Of a stretch of DNA of 64,000 bases, positions 44,778 to 57,184 are shown piece after piece. The stretch lies in assembly GCA_029959085.1 (NCBI GenBank), contig JARWIR010000018.1, positions 20,335,001 through 20,399,000 on the forward strand, in the 5' to 3' direction. The stretch's first letter is position 1. Each line of letters begins with the position of its first letter. The notes beneath the pieces were generated by a model, which made no database searches, was not told where the DNA came from, and worked only from the letters and a program-made list of their open reading frames with translations. Source of the DNA: Nemophila menziesii (lineage: Eukaryota; Streptophyta; Magnoliopsida; Boraginales; Hydrophyllaceae). The position numbers were made by a program, and so were the translations under genes.

Positions 44778-45915
44778 TGATGTCTCTCTATTTGTGATGA
44801 ATTAATCTAGCTTGGAGACATCATTTTATGTGTATTTATTAGGATATAGGTAGATTTTTACATGATTTATTACACTTTCCTATTTCTTGTCTTGATTTGA
44901 TTATTTATTTTTTTTAGAGCATATTGGGTTTAATTTGTTTATTTAGTGTGAAGCTTTAAAGATATATGAAAATTAATTTGATGCAAAATCAATTCTAAGA
45001 GATAAAGGAAAGAAAGGATAAGTATGGAAAGATAAAGTTGCCAAATAAATCTGAATTTCACAAGCCATGTCCATAAAAGTGATCATAACTCAAAAACGGC
45101 TAGGAATTTGGAAGAATGGTCTGAAGCAAAGTGATAGAGCTTTCTGAGACGATCAGTTTCGATATAAAGAACGCGTCAACAGAGTTGAAACGAATAAGTT
45201 ACTGCCAAAACAAAACAGCAACAATTTATTACTTTTCCTTATTTTAGGGTTACGAATTTGAGTTGAGCTAGAAGTCCAATACTTTTCTTACACTCCAAGA
45301 AAACGTTTTAGGGTTCCCTATACCCTATAAATACACCCTCTAATCAGTAGAAACACATCCTTGGCGAATCCTTAAGCCAAGAGGAAGCTTATAACAAGAG
45401 GAGAGAAGTCTGGAAGAGCTGAACACCATATCATGTCTTCACAAGCCTTCAAATTTGTAATTGTTTTCTTTTCTTGTTCTAGTATAAACTAATTTACTTT
45501 TATCTTGAGATTTAGCATATATGTATGAACCCTAGAATTTTTTAAACGTCTATCTAATTTGGGATACCATTGTATTTAATTTGAATTCATGTTTTATTCT
45601 CTTATTTATGTGCTTTGATTTATTGTTTGTTTTCCTTGCGATGTACAACGTATAGGATTACCTTAAATAGTAGTTAGATGGTCACCCGGAAGGGGTGTCT
45701 AATTATTGAAACACCACATAAACGTCTAGTGTACGAAATTGGTCCTGACAATACCAGCCTAACTAGAAAATCATTAGGGTTTATTTTAATCACCAATCAT
45801 CATTAGTAGGCCAGACTTACCTAGCACCCTAGTCGACACCAGTTGACTTCTGGCTGAAAAGATTTGACTTGCCACCGACTACTATAAGAACTAGTATTCT
45901 TCTACCGGATTTACT
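44778..45915 (+). repeat. Copy 3 3' LTR, truncated
   Basis: Starts TGATGTCTCTC right after the PPT. It shares CATTTTATGTGTATTTATTAG and other phrases with the gypsy LTRs, and has a TATA box CTATAAATACAC (about 45326-45332). Its distal part (TGGTCACCCGGAAGGGGTG) resembles the element E LTR at 54928. The LTR end is missing. Confidence 0.75.
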
Positions 45916-45930
45916 ATAGCAGGACTTAAA

Positions 45931-46818
45931 GTGGTTGTTAATTCAATGAAGCTGACTTCACAACACAACATTAAAGTTCCTTGTAATACTCTCCAGCAGC
46001 TGCAGCCGAGAGAGGTAATTAGGAAAAATAACAAACAACAGCTCCATCTTCAAAGGTCCCAGTTGAGCGAAGCTACATCTCAGCAATATAATGATACAGC
46101 ATTCCAGGCGCAACAGATTTTCCTGGACAGTGCAGTTATTGTTGTTCAAACCTCTCCAGAAAAACCTTTTCTACAGCAAAATTCTCCGAAAACTGCAGCT
46201 AGGGCTCAGGTCAATTTGTTAGACCTTAATTTCGTTCCGAAAATTGATAGTAGTTGTGAGGTTCGTGCTTTCCAGGTTGGTTCGAGTTCGCGCTCTGCCA
46301 CTATGGTTGTTTTTTTGGAATCCAAAGAGATAAAACGCTTACAAGAGCGTGAAGAAGAGATAGAGGGTAAAAATGAGCATCCTTTTGAGATGGTAGTTAG
46401 TAAGAAAATGAAAAAATGCGAAGCGAGTTACAAGAAGCTCACACATGCTAGACGAGAATATGCGTGGAAAAAAAGCAATATTGGAAAGCTAGAAGTGCTA
46501 AACTTAAAAGCACAAATAAGGGGAAACCCTCCGAGGTTCTTAATGATTATTACAGCTTGGAACAATAGGGGTTTCGGCATAACCCATAAGAGACGTGGAG
46601 TAGTTGATCTTATAAGACGTGAAAATATAAATATTCATGGTACTTTGGAGACAAAAAGCAATATAACTCGAGTGGATCAATTTATGAATAGTATGCTTAG
46701 ATGTTGGAAGTGTGTAAATAATTTTGAACTTATTAAACATGCGAGGATTCTTGTTTTTTGGAACCCGAATAAAGTGCAAGTGGAGGTTTTAGAGAGAACA
46801 CCTCAACTCATTCATTGA
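45931..46818 (+). pseudogene. LINE linker and endonuclease N-terminus
   Basis: A 295-codon open frame. Residues 1-200 are Gln/Ser-rich and then basic (EMVVSKKMKKCEASYKK), the linker of plant LINEs. From about residue 205 the endonuclease starts: IITAWNNRGFGITHKRRGV, IHGTLETKSNI and ILVFWNP. The WNxRG start and ETK motif are recognisable. The frame stops at 46818, before the catalytic middle. Confidence 0.75.
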
Positions 46819-47433
46819 AGAGTAGTATGCAAGGTTACTTATTTAATCCGTTACACATCTTGTATATATGGATTAGATGATAAGAATTTACGTAGAAACT
46901 TGTGGCAAAACCTTATCGATTTTGCCGCTACTTTTGATGATTAGTGGCTTTTTTTGGGTGATTTCAATAATATTCTTGCTTCGAATGAGAGAATTAGAGG
47001 TCAAACTATAATAGTGGGTGATTTTGAAGAATTCGCGGATTGTTGTAATTATTTGGGGCTTGAAGATTTTCAGTATACCGGTCAATTCTTTACATGGGAC
47101 AATAATCATGTCCTTAATAAGATAGATCGAGCCTTGGGAAATCGAAGATTGGATGAATCAAATCACTATATTCATGTAGAGTTTTTACCAAAATCGAGCG
47201 TGTCCGATCACTCGCCTTGTGTGGTAAATATTTTCCTACAACCTTTCAATAGAGTTGTTCCATTTTGGGTTTTCAATATGTGGGTAGAGCATCAGAATTT
47301 TAATAGTGTGGTGGAAAATGGATGGAGTAGGACCGGTGTTTTGGGCACTAAACAATTCATTCTTTGCCCAAAACTCAAGGCTTTGAAATTTGATTTGTGG
47401 AAGCTTAATAAGAAACATTTTTCTCATAGCTAA
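46819..47433 (+). pseudogene. LINE endonuclease C-terminal part
   Basis: The frame from 46954 reads MGDFNNILASNERIRG, YTGQFFTWDNN, LNKIDRALGN and SSVSDHSPCVV. GDFN, the KIDR form of RLDR and SDH are all present, so the catalytic core residues of this half survive. Upstream stops (for example near 46944) break the link to the N-terminal half. Confidence 0.88.
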
Positions 47434-48900
47434 GAAAGCAAAGGAGGATCTTGAAAAGGCCAAGGTAAATTTCAACAAAACTTAACTACTAATTGTTGTT
47501 TTGATGATTTAGTTGAGCTTTGAAATAAGGCGAGAACTCTTGAGCCGAGATTAGTTTTCTCCAACAAAAATCTAAGCTTGGCAATTCCCTCAAGAGTGAT
47601 AGGTGTTCTAAACTATTTCATGGTCTTATGAAAAGTAAGCAGAGGAAAAGGTTTATACCAAATATTATTTGTGAAAATGGGGAGTTATCTACATCAAGTA
47701 CCCAAGTAAATGAAGCTCTCCTTGATCATTTTCAAGCTCTATTGGGAACTAAGAATACAACATCACAATTAATCCCGATGTTTTATATTGGGGGAATTTT
47801 TTCTCATGAGCAAGGGGTTGAAATCTGTAGAGATATTACTGATATTGAGATCAAAGAGGCTATTTTTTGGATAGCAAATGATAAAGCACCCGGACTCGAT
47901 GGATTCTCTTTTCTTTTCTTTAAGCGTTCTTGGGATATTATTGGTGAAGATGTCATATTAGCGGTACATGAATTTTTCACCTCCGGTTTTTTGCTTTGTC
48001 AATTAAACACTACTATAATTGCTTTAATTCCCAAGATTGAAGATCCAACATGTGTTGATCATTTTTGTCCTATACCTTGCTGTAATGTGGTATATAAGGT
48101 GATTACCATGATTATGGTGTGGATAAATCCCAAAACGCTTTTGTGGAGGGAAGATCTATGGTTGAAAACATACACTTAATGCAAGATCTTTTAAGGGGGT
48201 ATAATAATAATAGTAGCTCCTCTAGATGCACGATTAAGATTGATTTTCGAAAGGAAAGGCGTATGATTCAATTTCTTCGGATTTCCTTCATGAGGTACTT
48301 AAGTGATTAAATTTTCCGAAAAATGTGTAGATTAGATTATGGCTTGCGTATCATCTCCTTATTACTCGGTGGCTATAAATGGAGAAATTCATGGTTTCTT
48401 CAAAGGAGAAAAAGGCTTAAGGCAAGGTGATCCCATTTCTCCTTATCTCTTTATCCTTTGCCTTGAATATTTCTCTAGATTATTAAAGAAAAATACAAGT
48501 ACTAATTTCACATACCACCCAAAATATGAAAAGGCAAAGATAACTCACCTTGCCTTTGCGGACGATTTAATGCTTCTTTCTAAAGGAGATAAAAACTCAA
48601 TAAAAATTCTCATGGATAGCTTGAATTCATTTGGTGATGTTTCGGTATTACGATTAAATGTTGAAAAGTCTAATATTTATTATATTGGAGTTTCAAATGA
48701 TGATATTGAGAATTGTTTGGCGCCAACACTTTTAGAAAATGGTGTAATGCCTTTTCGTTATCTAGGGGTCCCACTTGGCTCTTCCGTTTTGCTTTCGAGG
48801 GATTATATATCTCTTTCTGACAAATTGAAAGGTTATGTGAGATCTTGGAGATCTTTTTCTCTTTCTTTGCGGGAGAATTGGAATTAATTAGAGCGATCCT
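47434..48900 (+). pseudogene. LINE reverse transcriptase, frameshifted
   Basis: Three frames in order. 47628-48179: DIEIKEAIFWIANDKAPGLD, FFKRSWDIIGEDVI and TTIIALIPKIEDP. 48119-48310: NAFVEGRSMVENIHLMQDLL and the start of the palm. 48339-48887: GLRQGDPISPYLFILCLEYF (residues 27-46), HLAFADDLMLLSKGD (FADD at 73-76), SIYYIG-type and FRYLGVPLGS. The catalytic FADD is intact, unlike the RT at 23.8 kb. Small deletions shift frame near 48150 and 48310. Confidence 0.92.
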
Positions 48901-50006
48901 CCAAGGGGTAATTTGGTTTTGGTTTACTATTTTTTTTGTTCCGATTGGAGTACGAAATTGTATTATTAGTATTTGCCGAAATTTTTATTGGGATAAAAAG
49001 CCACCTCAAGTTAGTTGGAGTAAAATTTGTGTTTCAAAAGAAGAAGATGGCCTCGAATTAGAAGATTTAGGGGTTTGGAACAAAGCATTACTTCTTAAAA
49101 TACTTTAGAAAATTATACAAAAAACTCACTTTGGATAAAGTGGATTCATGGGGAATTTTTTCAAACTTGTGGATTATGGGAATGACACCCCAAAAAGGGA
49201 GGTTCTCCTCTCTTGAAAATGTTTGGGAGTTAAAGGATATTATACATGGGTCCCTAGAAGGGGAAGGTCGGCAAAACATCTTGGCCTTATGGTTCTCCAC
49301 CGGAAATGTGCACCAAATAAATCACAAGGTAACGAGTAATAATTTTTATGCTTTATATAAAAAAAAAACTTTATGATTTATTTCGTCGGAGAACTTTTGT
49401 GAAGTTTTGGGCTAATATTATTTGGGACTAGTGTGTAATTCCAAAACATGAGATTATTTTTTGGATGGCTTTGAGGGAGAGGCTCAAAACTAAAGATTGC
49501 ATGATTTATTTGGCGTTGGATCCACTTTGTACTCTTTGTGGTGAAGGTTTCGAGTCAATGAGCACCTTTATTTTGATTGTGCTTATGTGAGGGCGATTTG
49601 AGATGAAATTAAGTCTTGGCTAGGAATAAATAAGGAAATGAACACGCTCCTTAGTGCTTTGAAATTATTAAAGAAGTTAAAAAATTAGAGAAAATTGGAG
49701 AAGAAAAATTTGGAAGATTAGTTTTGGAGCTACCGTTTATTGTGTGTGGAATGCGATAAATCACTTAACTATTAGGGGATATTCTATCTCAACGGAAACG
49801 GTGACCAAAGAAGTAAAGTGATATGTATTTTTTATTTTAAATTCCTTATTCCCTCTTCACTTCTTTATGGATGATAATGGAAGATTAACTTGTATTAGTA
49901 TGAATTAATGATTTTGTTGCTACCTAAAGCTTTCGAGTTTAGATAGGTAACTCATTTGTATAGTGCACCGTTTCTCTTTTTTATATTAATACAACTGTGT
50001 ACCTAA
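48901..50006 (+). pseudogene. LINE post-RT, zf-RVT and 3' end
   Basis: 48845-49108 reads NCIISICRNFYWDKKPPQVSW and EEDGLELEDLGVWNKALLLK. Around 49440-49560 comes HEIIFWMALRERLKTKDCM and CTLCGEGFESMST, the zf-RVT finger. Later frames are broken. No complete RNase H was recognised. Confidence 0.8.
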
Positions 50007-50018
50007 AGAAAAAAAAAT

Positions 50019-51055
50019 ACTAAAATGTTTTTTACATGTAATGACGTATAGATGTGTCCATGTATAAGATAGATTAATATGCCAACTAAAAGAATACAAA
50101 TCATCGACAACCAAAAAATAAAAGGTACAGATCAAGATGTTGAAAGTGAGATACATTGAAGCAATTACAGTGGTCCCAAAAAGTTTTTTTTTTTGTCGAA
50201 AACCAAAAGGCATTGAAAGGTACTAATGCAACCTGTGTCCCAGAATGTTCACAGTATTGTTAAATTTTTTGGACAACATTCATAGTATTGAATAAAAGTG
50301 ATATTAATGAAACAAAGATTAAAAGAATAATAATGAAATTAATGTTATTTAAACAAAGATTGAAATGAAAAAGAATCAAATTGATGTTCCCTCACACAAG
50401 CAAGTTATAACATAGACCAATTTTATGTTTATATTTTGGTTCCAGATTTTGAAAAATCGATCATTATAGGCACAAAAACATTTACTAAAGAAATCTCAAT
50501 ATAATTAAAGGGAAAACTTCAACTTTTTTTATAATTATTATTTTTATAATATCAACTCTCATTTTGTCACGACTTAAAAGTCCATATTCTATATATAGTG
50601 AAATTGGTCGTTTAAAGTTTACACGAATAGACAAATTGTAGAAAACTGACAAGTGATGCAGAATATGCAAAGCAGTACACAATAAGAGAGACATAATACT
50701 CACAGACAAAGCATTATAGTATGCTGCTAATGATCTGACCTTTCTTTAGCCTGTTTATCATGCCAATGTCCCTTGTTCCAACTCCAATCTCCATTCCACC
50801 TCAGTCATATTAAGCAACGTATTGTAAGAGTAAGAAAGTTTTAATAAGATTCATGTACCCACAACATTATAGGTTGAATACATACTATGAGATAAGACTC
50901 GAGAATTTTTCGTTTGGGTCGAAAATAAGACACGAAAATTGACAGCTGATACGTATATCAATTAAAGGAAAAAAATATTAAACTTAATCAGCGCAGGTTT
51001 AATTTTTTATTAATACTTTATATTTTTCTTTTGATCACTTCAATCTCAAAATCTC
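50019..51055. other. AT-rich segment without recognised gene
   Basis: No motif or repeat was identified apart from general AT richness. Confidence 0.45.
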
Positions 51056-52117
51056 TTGATATCTGCGGAGTAGTCTAACCTGGTTATATCTGACACCTTA
51101 CCTACTGAAAATAATAAATTTCAAAGAAAATGTGCTTTAAATGGTACTTGTAAAGTTTGTGGAATGGATATTGAAAATACTGAACATCTTTTACTCTTTT
51201 GTCCAAGCTCAAAAGCCACCTGGTTTGCAACTCCTACTGGTCTTATCAATTCACATGAGAATAATATTAGTATTAAACACTGGATACAAAATCTCATTGA
51301 AATGAAACTTAATAATGATGGAAATGGTAGGCCAGTAGTAGAGATGGCATTCTGGATTATGTGGTACATTTGGAAAGGCCGAAATAAATACATCTTTGAA
51401 AACCATATCATCTGCCCCTTAATCAACATGAAAAATGCTTATAATGCCTATGATGAATTTGTAAAATATAAAAATACATACTCTGAGGCATATACAAATA
51501 ACACTACAGGTAACTCTACTTATAACAATATTACTAATTATCAAAACACAGAAAACACAAGTAATCAAACAACTTATATTAGTGTAGATGCATCTTATCT
51601 TAATACAACTAATTATGCTTCGTCGGCTTGTATTTTTAGTGACAAAAAGGGCCATTTTTTGGGAGGAAGATACTGGAAATTCAAAGCTACATCTCCTCAA
51701 GAAGCTGAAGCAATTGGTATTCGCAACGCTCTACTTGAAGTTTCAGTCATCCAAGGAGCGCATTTTGTTCTAAGAAATGATTGTCTTAGTCTCATCAACT
51801 CGTTAATGAAGGGCACAAAGTTTGAGAATCGTCATCTTCACCACGTTTATGAAGATATTCAAAGTTTGATGCACAACATTAATATAAATTTCCATTTCGT
51901 TTCAAGGAAATTCAACAAAGCAGTAGATTATATTGCTAAACAAGGAAGGTTAGCCGACCTTAGGAGTAATTGGATTTCTAATCCAACCCCCTACCTGCTT
52001 AAATTACTTGAGCTCGATTTTGTAATAGAAGGTATAGGCTAAGAACATGAAATCCTATCTTATTGTATTTGTCATTTTTAATTAATCTAAATTATGTTTT
52101 AACGTCAAAAAAAAAAA
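51056..52117 (+). mobile_element. 5'-truncated LINE tail with intact RNase H frame
   Basis: It begins near LPTENNKFQRKC, passes a zf-RVT finger and an RNase H domain, and ends in an A run at about 52105-52117. The related minus-strand tail at 16826-18410 has the same layout and a similar IG stop. No TSD was found with confidence. Confidence 0.85.
51080..52042 (+). pseudogene. LINE zf-RVT and RNase H (292-aa open frame)
   Basis: The long frame starts after CKVCG (51150s) and reads ENTEHLLLFCPSS, AFWIMWYIWKGRNKYIFEN, an Asn/Thr-rich linker, then ISVDASYLNTTNYASSACIF. Its acidic residues D142, E180/E182, D206 and D255 fit the RNase H catalytic set. The frame ends with GIG and a stop at 52040-52042. 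The domain frame is undamaged, but the fragment lacks RT and endonuclease, so it is a dead-on-arrival piece. Confidence 0.88.
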
Positions 52118-52190
52118 CCACTAGACTAGCTATCGATCTTATATATATTTAATACTTAGACGTAAAAACAACTTATAAAAGAAACAAACA

Positions 52191-52202
52191 ATAACCTAAT
52201 GA
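52191..52202. repeat. LINE target-site duplication, left
   Basis: ATAACCTAATGA, repeated at 52619-52630. The preceding base also matches. Confidence 0.8.
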
Positions 52203-52618
52203 GAACGGTAATTACAGAATTAATCGCGCTCTATGAGAGACATAAAATGGTATGTAATATATGAGCATTCATAGGATTTGTATAGAAGTTGATTCACAAG
52301 AAGCCATCAATGCATAATGAGGAGAGGGTGGATTGTATAAATTAGAAGCATATTCAGAAGTAATTATGATTTTGAAATCAGAGGGGTCTTTCGAGAATCT
52401 AATTTATGTGCCGATTGGCTTGCACGGTGGGGTGCAAGACAAATGAATGATTATACTCTACTCGAAGACCTGCCGGAAGGAGTTTGGGGGGTGCTTGCAA
52501 AGGACAAGTTTGGATGGAAAAATCCACATAGAGTTTATACGTCGAAATTGGCGAATGTAATAAATATGTAATAGGACATTTCCCACATTCTTAGGACCTC
52601 CATTGTATTGAAAAAAAA
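52203..52618 (+). mobile_element. Short 5'-truncated LINE insertion with 12-bp TSD
   Basis: About 416 bases flanked by ATAACCTAATGA on both sides, ending in a run of nine A. The plus strand codes for an RNase H end: IEVDSQEAINA, then in another frame VFRESNLCADWLARWGARQ. Truncated 5' end, A-tail and TSD are the hallmarks of target-primed reverse transcription. Confidence 0.9.
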
Positions 52619-52630
52619 ATAACCTAATGA
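52619..52630. repeat. LINE target-site duplication, right
   Basis: ATAACCTAATGA right after the A tail, the partner of 52191-52202. Confidence 0.8.
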
Positions 52631-53065
52631 AAATGAAAAAAGACAAGAGAAATCATCTAAAGAGTTAGTATACTACCTATTACTCAGAAATAACACAAGC
52701 CCTTAGAAAATAAGAAAAGTTATGTTCAAAAAAGAAAATTTATAATATCCACTTGCTTTATTACGCGCTGCTCTGTTAGCCTGGTATACTGGTGGAGGCT
52801 TTGATAAGTCTCTCTAGTTGGGACTTCCTGATACTCGCTAACCCCTCTTGAAGTTGGATGGTTAGCGAGAGATAGGTGAGACTTGTTTTGGAATGTGTAT
52901 GTTTGCTAACCCTTTTTGTCGAGTTTTTTATAATTGTATTAAAACGATGCAAGATATGTAATATTTACATCATTCCCGGTATGAATCGGCCTAAGATCAC
53001 TCTAACTAATTGCTAAAAAAAAGTATGAACTACTATCTTCCACAAAATCATATCAAATGAGTTTA
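52631..53065 (+). other. Gene-free segment, perhaps a LINE 3' UTR
   Basis: The part 52750-53030 ends with GCTAAAAAAAAG and has a GT-rich, LINE-UTR-like composition. No coding motif is certain. Confidence 0.3.
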
Positions 53066-53067
53066 GA

Positions 53068-54295
53068 TTGGATGAAATAAGAGTCAACTATCTTCCGAGG
53101 AGGCGAGATGATAATACATTAAAAAAAACAAATGTAAATATGATAAATAATATACTTTGCTATACTCTCTTAATTGGGGAGTATACTCTACATACTAAGT
53201 TTATTTCTATCATTCTAGATCAAGTACACCGTCAAAATGAAATATATCATCCATGCCTTTGTCGTCTAAGCTACTCTCACATTTTCTTTCTTTAACCACT
53301 TTAGAGTGCACTTGGATGGTAAACATAACTCTCCCTATACCCACCCATCTTCGTATGGTAACCCAAATCTCCTCTGGAAACTTGTACTCAAAGTATAGGT
53401 GTTTCTCGATTTGGAAATCTTCCTTGCAAAGCAGACATATCAAATAGAGTTCCATGTAGGTTATTCGGTCTTTGGTGTTGAGTCTACATATAGTTGCAAG
53501 CCATACAATTATTGCGTACTTAGGGGAGATCAAAGGACTCCATATGATGGTTGTCTAAGGCCTTTCGGGAGCCTTTTACTAAAAAAACCGTAAGCAAATT
53601 TTATCCGGGTGGAAGCATTTTGCGGTATACTGTTGATAATTTGACGTATACATCTTCCTATATCGATGTGACCACCATCTTCTTGTGGTATACAACTACC
53701 AATATTGTTGTTCTCCTGACCTCTTTGTCGTAATACCGTTGTTAAGGTGTGGTATACCTCCCATACCTGCAGAATTGTACAATTTTTTAAGTGCTTTCTC
53801 AGTTCCGTGCTTTCGTACACATTGATAAGTCGAGTTTTAATTCGATATAGAACCTTAAACAACTAAGAATCCTTGTCGCACTTATTTCAATCCCAAATAG
53901 TTTGCACTCATAATAAATCCTTATGAACCTATTTGATCCATAGGGACTCTTTTCAATCACAAATTATCCATAATGTTTTTTAAAGAGGGCATCGTTCCAT
54001 GCCTAAAGGTTTTTAAACCCAAATCACCCCTTGGTTTTTGTCATACACAAATATCATTGCATTCGACTTTAGATGTTTTTGCATTCCAAAAGAAATTACG
54101 ACAAATTTGAATGATGCAAGTACATAACTCTTTTGGAATAGAAAGTTTTGAGAGCCAAAAGCATCATACAACTTGCAAGACTGAGCGAATTAATTACAAT
54201 TTACTAGCATAAAATAGCGATGAACCTTTCCATGAGGTGTCCCACGCAGTTGATGTTTTTTATAACAGAGCATAATCTCTCATTGTTAACCTGTT
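53068..54295 (-). pseudogene. LINE C-terminal fragment on minus strand
   Basis: From high to low coordinate: RT thumb-like LASCMMLLALKTFYSKR, then TKTKG-FGFKNL and AWNDALFKKHYG near 54010, the 53862-53530 frame, and the 53533-53210 frame with SPKYAIIVWLATICRLNTKD, ICLLCKEDFQIEKHLYFEYKF and EIWVTIRRWVG, a zf-RVT finger. Stops are frequent. It is cut near 54295 by the LTR of element E. Confidence 0.82.
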
Positions 54296-54299
54296 AGCC

Positions 54300-55518
54300 A
54301 TAAGTGGAACCCTAAGACTCTAATATAAAGTGGAAAAAATTTGCCCCAGTAACAAAGAGGATATGACCAAAACAGTGAGCAGTAATTTTTCCCTCCTATA
54401 TTTTAGGAAACGAATTTAAATTGGAAAAGGATTCCAATTACTTGTCTTCTACTCCAATATTTCGACCTTGGGTCATCTAAACACCTGCAAATACACCCTC
54501 TTATCATTCTAAACATGTCCTTGCTCAGACTTTAATTATTATTACTCTTAGAAGTCATCCATAGAAGCAAGAAGACCTGAAGACAAGAAGACAAGAAGTT
54601 GGAAAGTCACAAACTCCTCTTCTCCATCATCTTCTTCCATCATTATGGTAATTTGAATTAGTTTCTTTAGCTTATTTTTGTTTCTAATTAATTTTATCCT
54701 TAGTTTATTTCTATGTCTTTATATATGAACTAATTTTCCCATAGATTGGGTTTGGATATGTATAATATTTGATTTCTAATTCTCATATATTTTCACGTTA
54801 TTTAGGGAAACCCTTTTTAAATCGATTCTAACTAGTTAAACTATATAATTGTTTTATGTGCTTTGATGTATTGATTGTAGTTCTTGCGGTTGAAAACGTG
54901 TAGACTACCCCATTAATAGCAACTGGATGGTCACCGGAAGGGGTATCTAATTGTTGAAACACCGCATAAGTGTCTAGTGTGTGGTAGTGATCCGGAAGGG
55001 CTTTCCTAACTAGATAGTCGTTAGGGTTTGAGATTTAACCACCAATCATTGCGCATGGTCCCCTTACCCAAGTCCCCTGGTAGTTGTTAGGTCGCCACCT
55101 AAGTCCACCGGCAAGGGGATTAGGAGGAATATAGAATCCTGGCTATTTATCTAAGAGCTTTAATCACCCATATAACTAATATATAAATTAGATGGATAAC
55201 TGCATACTAGCAACCCTAAGCCATACTTCTCATCTCCATTCTTCATTATATTATTTATTGCATTATTATATTTTCTATCCAAAAACCAAATAAATATTAT
55301 TTCTTTTATCTTCTTATTTCACAAGTAAATTCTCCTACACTTCTTTATATACAGAAATAGTTCTAAAGAATCAAATCCCTGCGAACGAACTTTACTTACT
55401 AATTAAACTTGCAAACAATCTATAATACTTGCACTGAGTTTCTCGTGGTAGTCAAGTGTTTATCCTTTATTATTATATTTATTTATCTGTTTATTTATCA
55501 CACCTTTGCCCCCTAGCA
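54300..55518 (+). repeat. Element E 5' LTR, left-truncated
   Basis: Recognisable from about 54360 by phrases shared with the other gypsy LTRs (AACGAATTTAAATTGG, CACCGGAAGGGGTATC, CTAACTAGATAGTCG, TTTATCACACCTTTG). It ends TAGCA, followed by AGTTTTTGG as in the family. The TG start is missing. Confidence 0.75.
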
Positions 55519-55524
55519 AGTTTT

Positions 55525-55542
55525 TGGTGCCGCTGACGGGGA
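55525..55542 (+). other. Element E primer-binding site
   Basis: TGGTGCCGCTGACGGGGA, two changes from the TGGCGCCGCTGCCGGGGA of the other elements, at the expected distance from the LTR end. Confidence 0.85.
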
Positions 55543-55644
55543 TTCATCTTTAAGTTAGTTTATTATGTTTATTTAGTGTAGAAGTTTTTAATTGTTTTCA
55601 GTTTTACATGTTTTCTTTTTAGTCTCTTCTCATGTTTCTTAGGT

Positions 55645-56660
55645 ATGGAGAATTATTACGCACCAAGGAATACAAATATGCATGGGGCCCGAAGTCAAAT
55701 TTTTTATCAAGAAGGTTCGAGCTATCAAGTTCGAACTCCACCACAGCCCATGCATAATCCGCAAGAAGGAGCCATAACCGATCTCCAACAAATGATAAAT
55801 AAATATGGGAACTAATTCAAACTTCCATTAAGCTTAATAATAAAAGATTCAAGAAGCGAGCTAAGGAAATGGAGACCTTGGAGACGCATGTCACCCACGT
55901 AATTAGTATCTCCCTGAAATTTCAACAAGAGCTTCAACAGTTAATCCGAGGTATAGCGGTATATCAGGTCAAAAAGCACTTCCATCTCAGCCACATGAAG
56001 ATATAAATTATTTGAAAAATAAGGTAGAGCAAAATGAGGCAAAATCCGATGGTATTGCATTCTTAGTGCAACCCATGCACCAACCATATGAAGCAATGGA
56101 GATAATATTAACACAACGCACAATGATCAATCAATAGTTACAACAAGAATTACATACGATACTGGGCGATAACAATGTTGGGTTCAAGGATTCAACCATA
56201 AAAGAACACCAAGCTTAGCTTAGATGAGGTGATTGTTGAGAATCAAGGTGAGAAAGAGGTTGAGAAAAATACCTAGTATATGGTTAGAGAAGTACAACAA
56301 GAGACTAAGGAAGAAGAGACTGCCGCACAGAAGGTGCAAGAAGAAGAAAGTAAGGTGGAACCGCCACCTACACAACCATCATCACCATTCAAGTTGAATT
56401 TAATTGAGGCAAGAATTGAAAATTGAGAAAGTGAGGATGAGGTTGAAGGTACAACTGCGAGGAGTGCTGTAGAAATTTCAACAATTGAAGAACCCACGAA
56501 GCTTATTTTAGACAAAGTGGAAATCAGAGATAGGGATAGAGAGGTTGGAAAATAAGAGAACAAGGCGGAGATACCGCCTACACATCCGCTACTATCACCA
56601 CCATATCTACAAAGAATTACATATCCTAGTGGTGATACTAAATCTGAATATCAAGCCTAG
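55645..56660 (+). pseudogene. Element E gag relic
   Basis: Starts with an ATG at 55645 and reads MENYYAPRNTNMHGARSQIF, ending at a stop near 55814. Later frames give ETLETHVTHVISISLKFQQE (coiled-coil) and an acidic linker (QQETKEEETAAQKVQEEESK). There is no recognisable capsid or zinc knuckle. The gag is degraded or deleted internally. Confidence 0.6.
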
Positions 56661-56739
56661 AAAAAATAATTGTTCCAGTACTCGAGGTAATTGAGAAAGA
56701 GCCTACAACACCAAAAGTCTTCAAAGAGATTCCTTCCAA

Positions 56740-57184
56740 GAAGAGTAAGAGTGTATACGTTGATATCGATACTGTGGACCTTACTAATGAAAGCTTGACA
56801 GCAGTTCCAAAGAAGCTACCACCAAAGATGCAAGATCTGGGAGCTTTATACCTCCAAATCAATATAGGTGGTAACTTCGAAGCTAAAGCAATATGTGACT
56901 TGGGTTAACGTATAAATGTCATGCCCAAGAATATGTTTGAAAAGTTAGGCATGGGAGATGCCAAAAGAAAATACGTCAATTTGTTTCTCCTAAATAACTC
57001 CACGATAAAGCCATGGGGAGTCATTGACGACATGCTTGTCCATATATGTACTTTAACTTTACCTACGGATTTTGTTATTCTTGATAGCATTGCAGGTCAA
57101 CACGTTCCATTGATACTTGGATGCCCATTCTTGGCGACAAGTCACATCATAATTGATGTTTATAAGGGAACCATGACTCTCTGA
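56740..57184 (+). pseudogene. Element E aspartic protease
   Basis: The plus frame reads LPPKMQDLGALYLQI, then CDLG (Asp codon 56897-56899) followed by an in-frame TAA (56906-56908) in the usual DLGASINLMP site, INVMPKNMFEKLGMG, and GQHVPLILGCPFLATSHIII. It has the Athila/Tat protease fold order. The stop is inside the active-site loop, so it cannot work. Confidence 0.9.

Larger units (their letters stand above)
41760..45920 (+). mobile_element. Gypsy copy 3: 3' internal region and 3' LTR part
   Basis: It starts in the post-gag spacer (GGATTTCCAGAGGAGTGTAA, compare 60855 in copy 2). It then has the conserved spacer at 41980-42030, a palindromic motif array, an accessory ORF relic, four polypurine-like motifs, the PPT at 44763-44777 and an LTR from 44778. 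Gag and the 5' LTR are missing. The LTR is cut near 45900 where a plus-strand LINE starts. Confidence 0.83.
45931..50016 (+). mobile_element. LINE on plus strand with poly-A tail
   Basis: A nearly full-length LINE relic: ORF1/linker, endonuclease, RT, zf-RVT, RNase H remnants, 3' UTR with TTAATACAACTGTGTACCT and a short A run at about 50007-50015. It follows the cut LTR of copy 3. No convincing target duplication was found. Confidence 0.85.

Noticed and set aside
53610..53760. Further GGTATAC motifs as part of the palindromic array family
   Set aside because: They lie inside a minus-strand LINE coding relic, lack the flanking CCG/CGG halves and are not paired. Probably chance.
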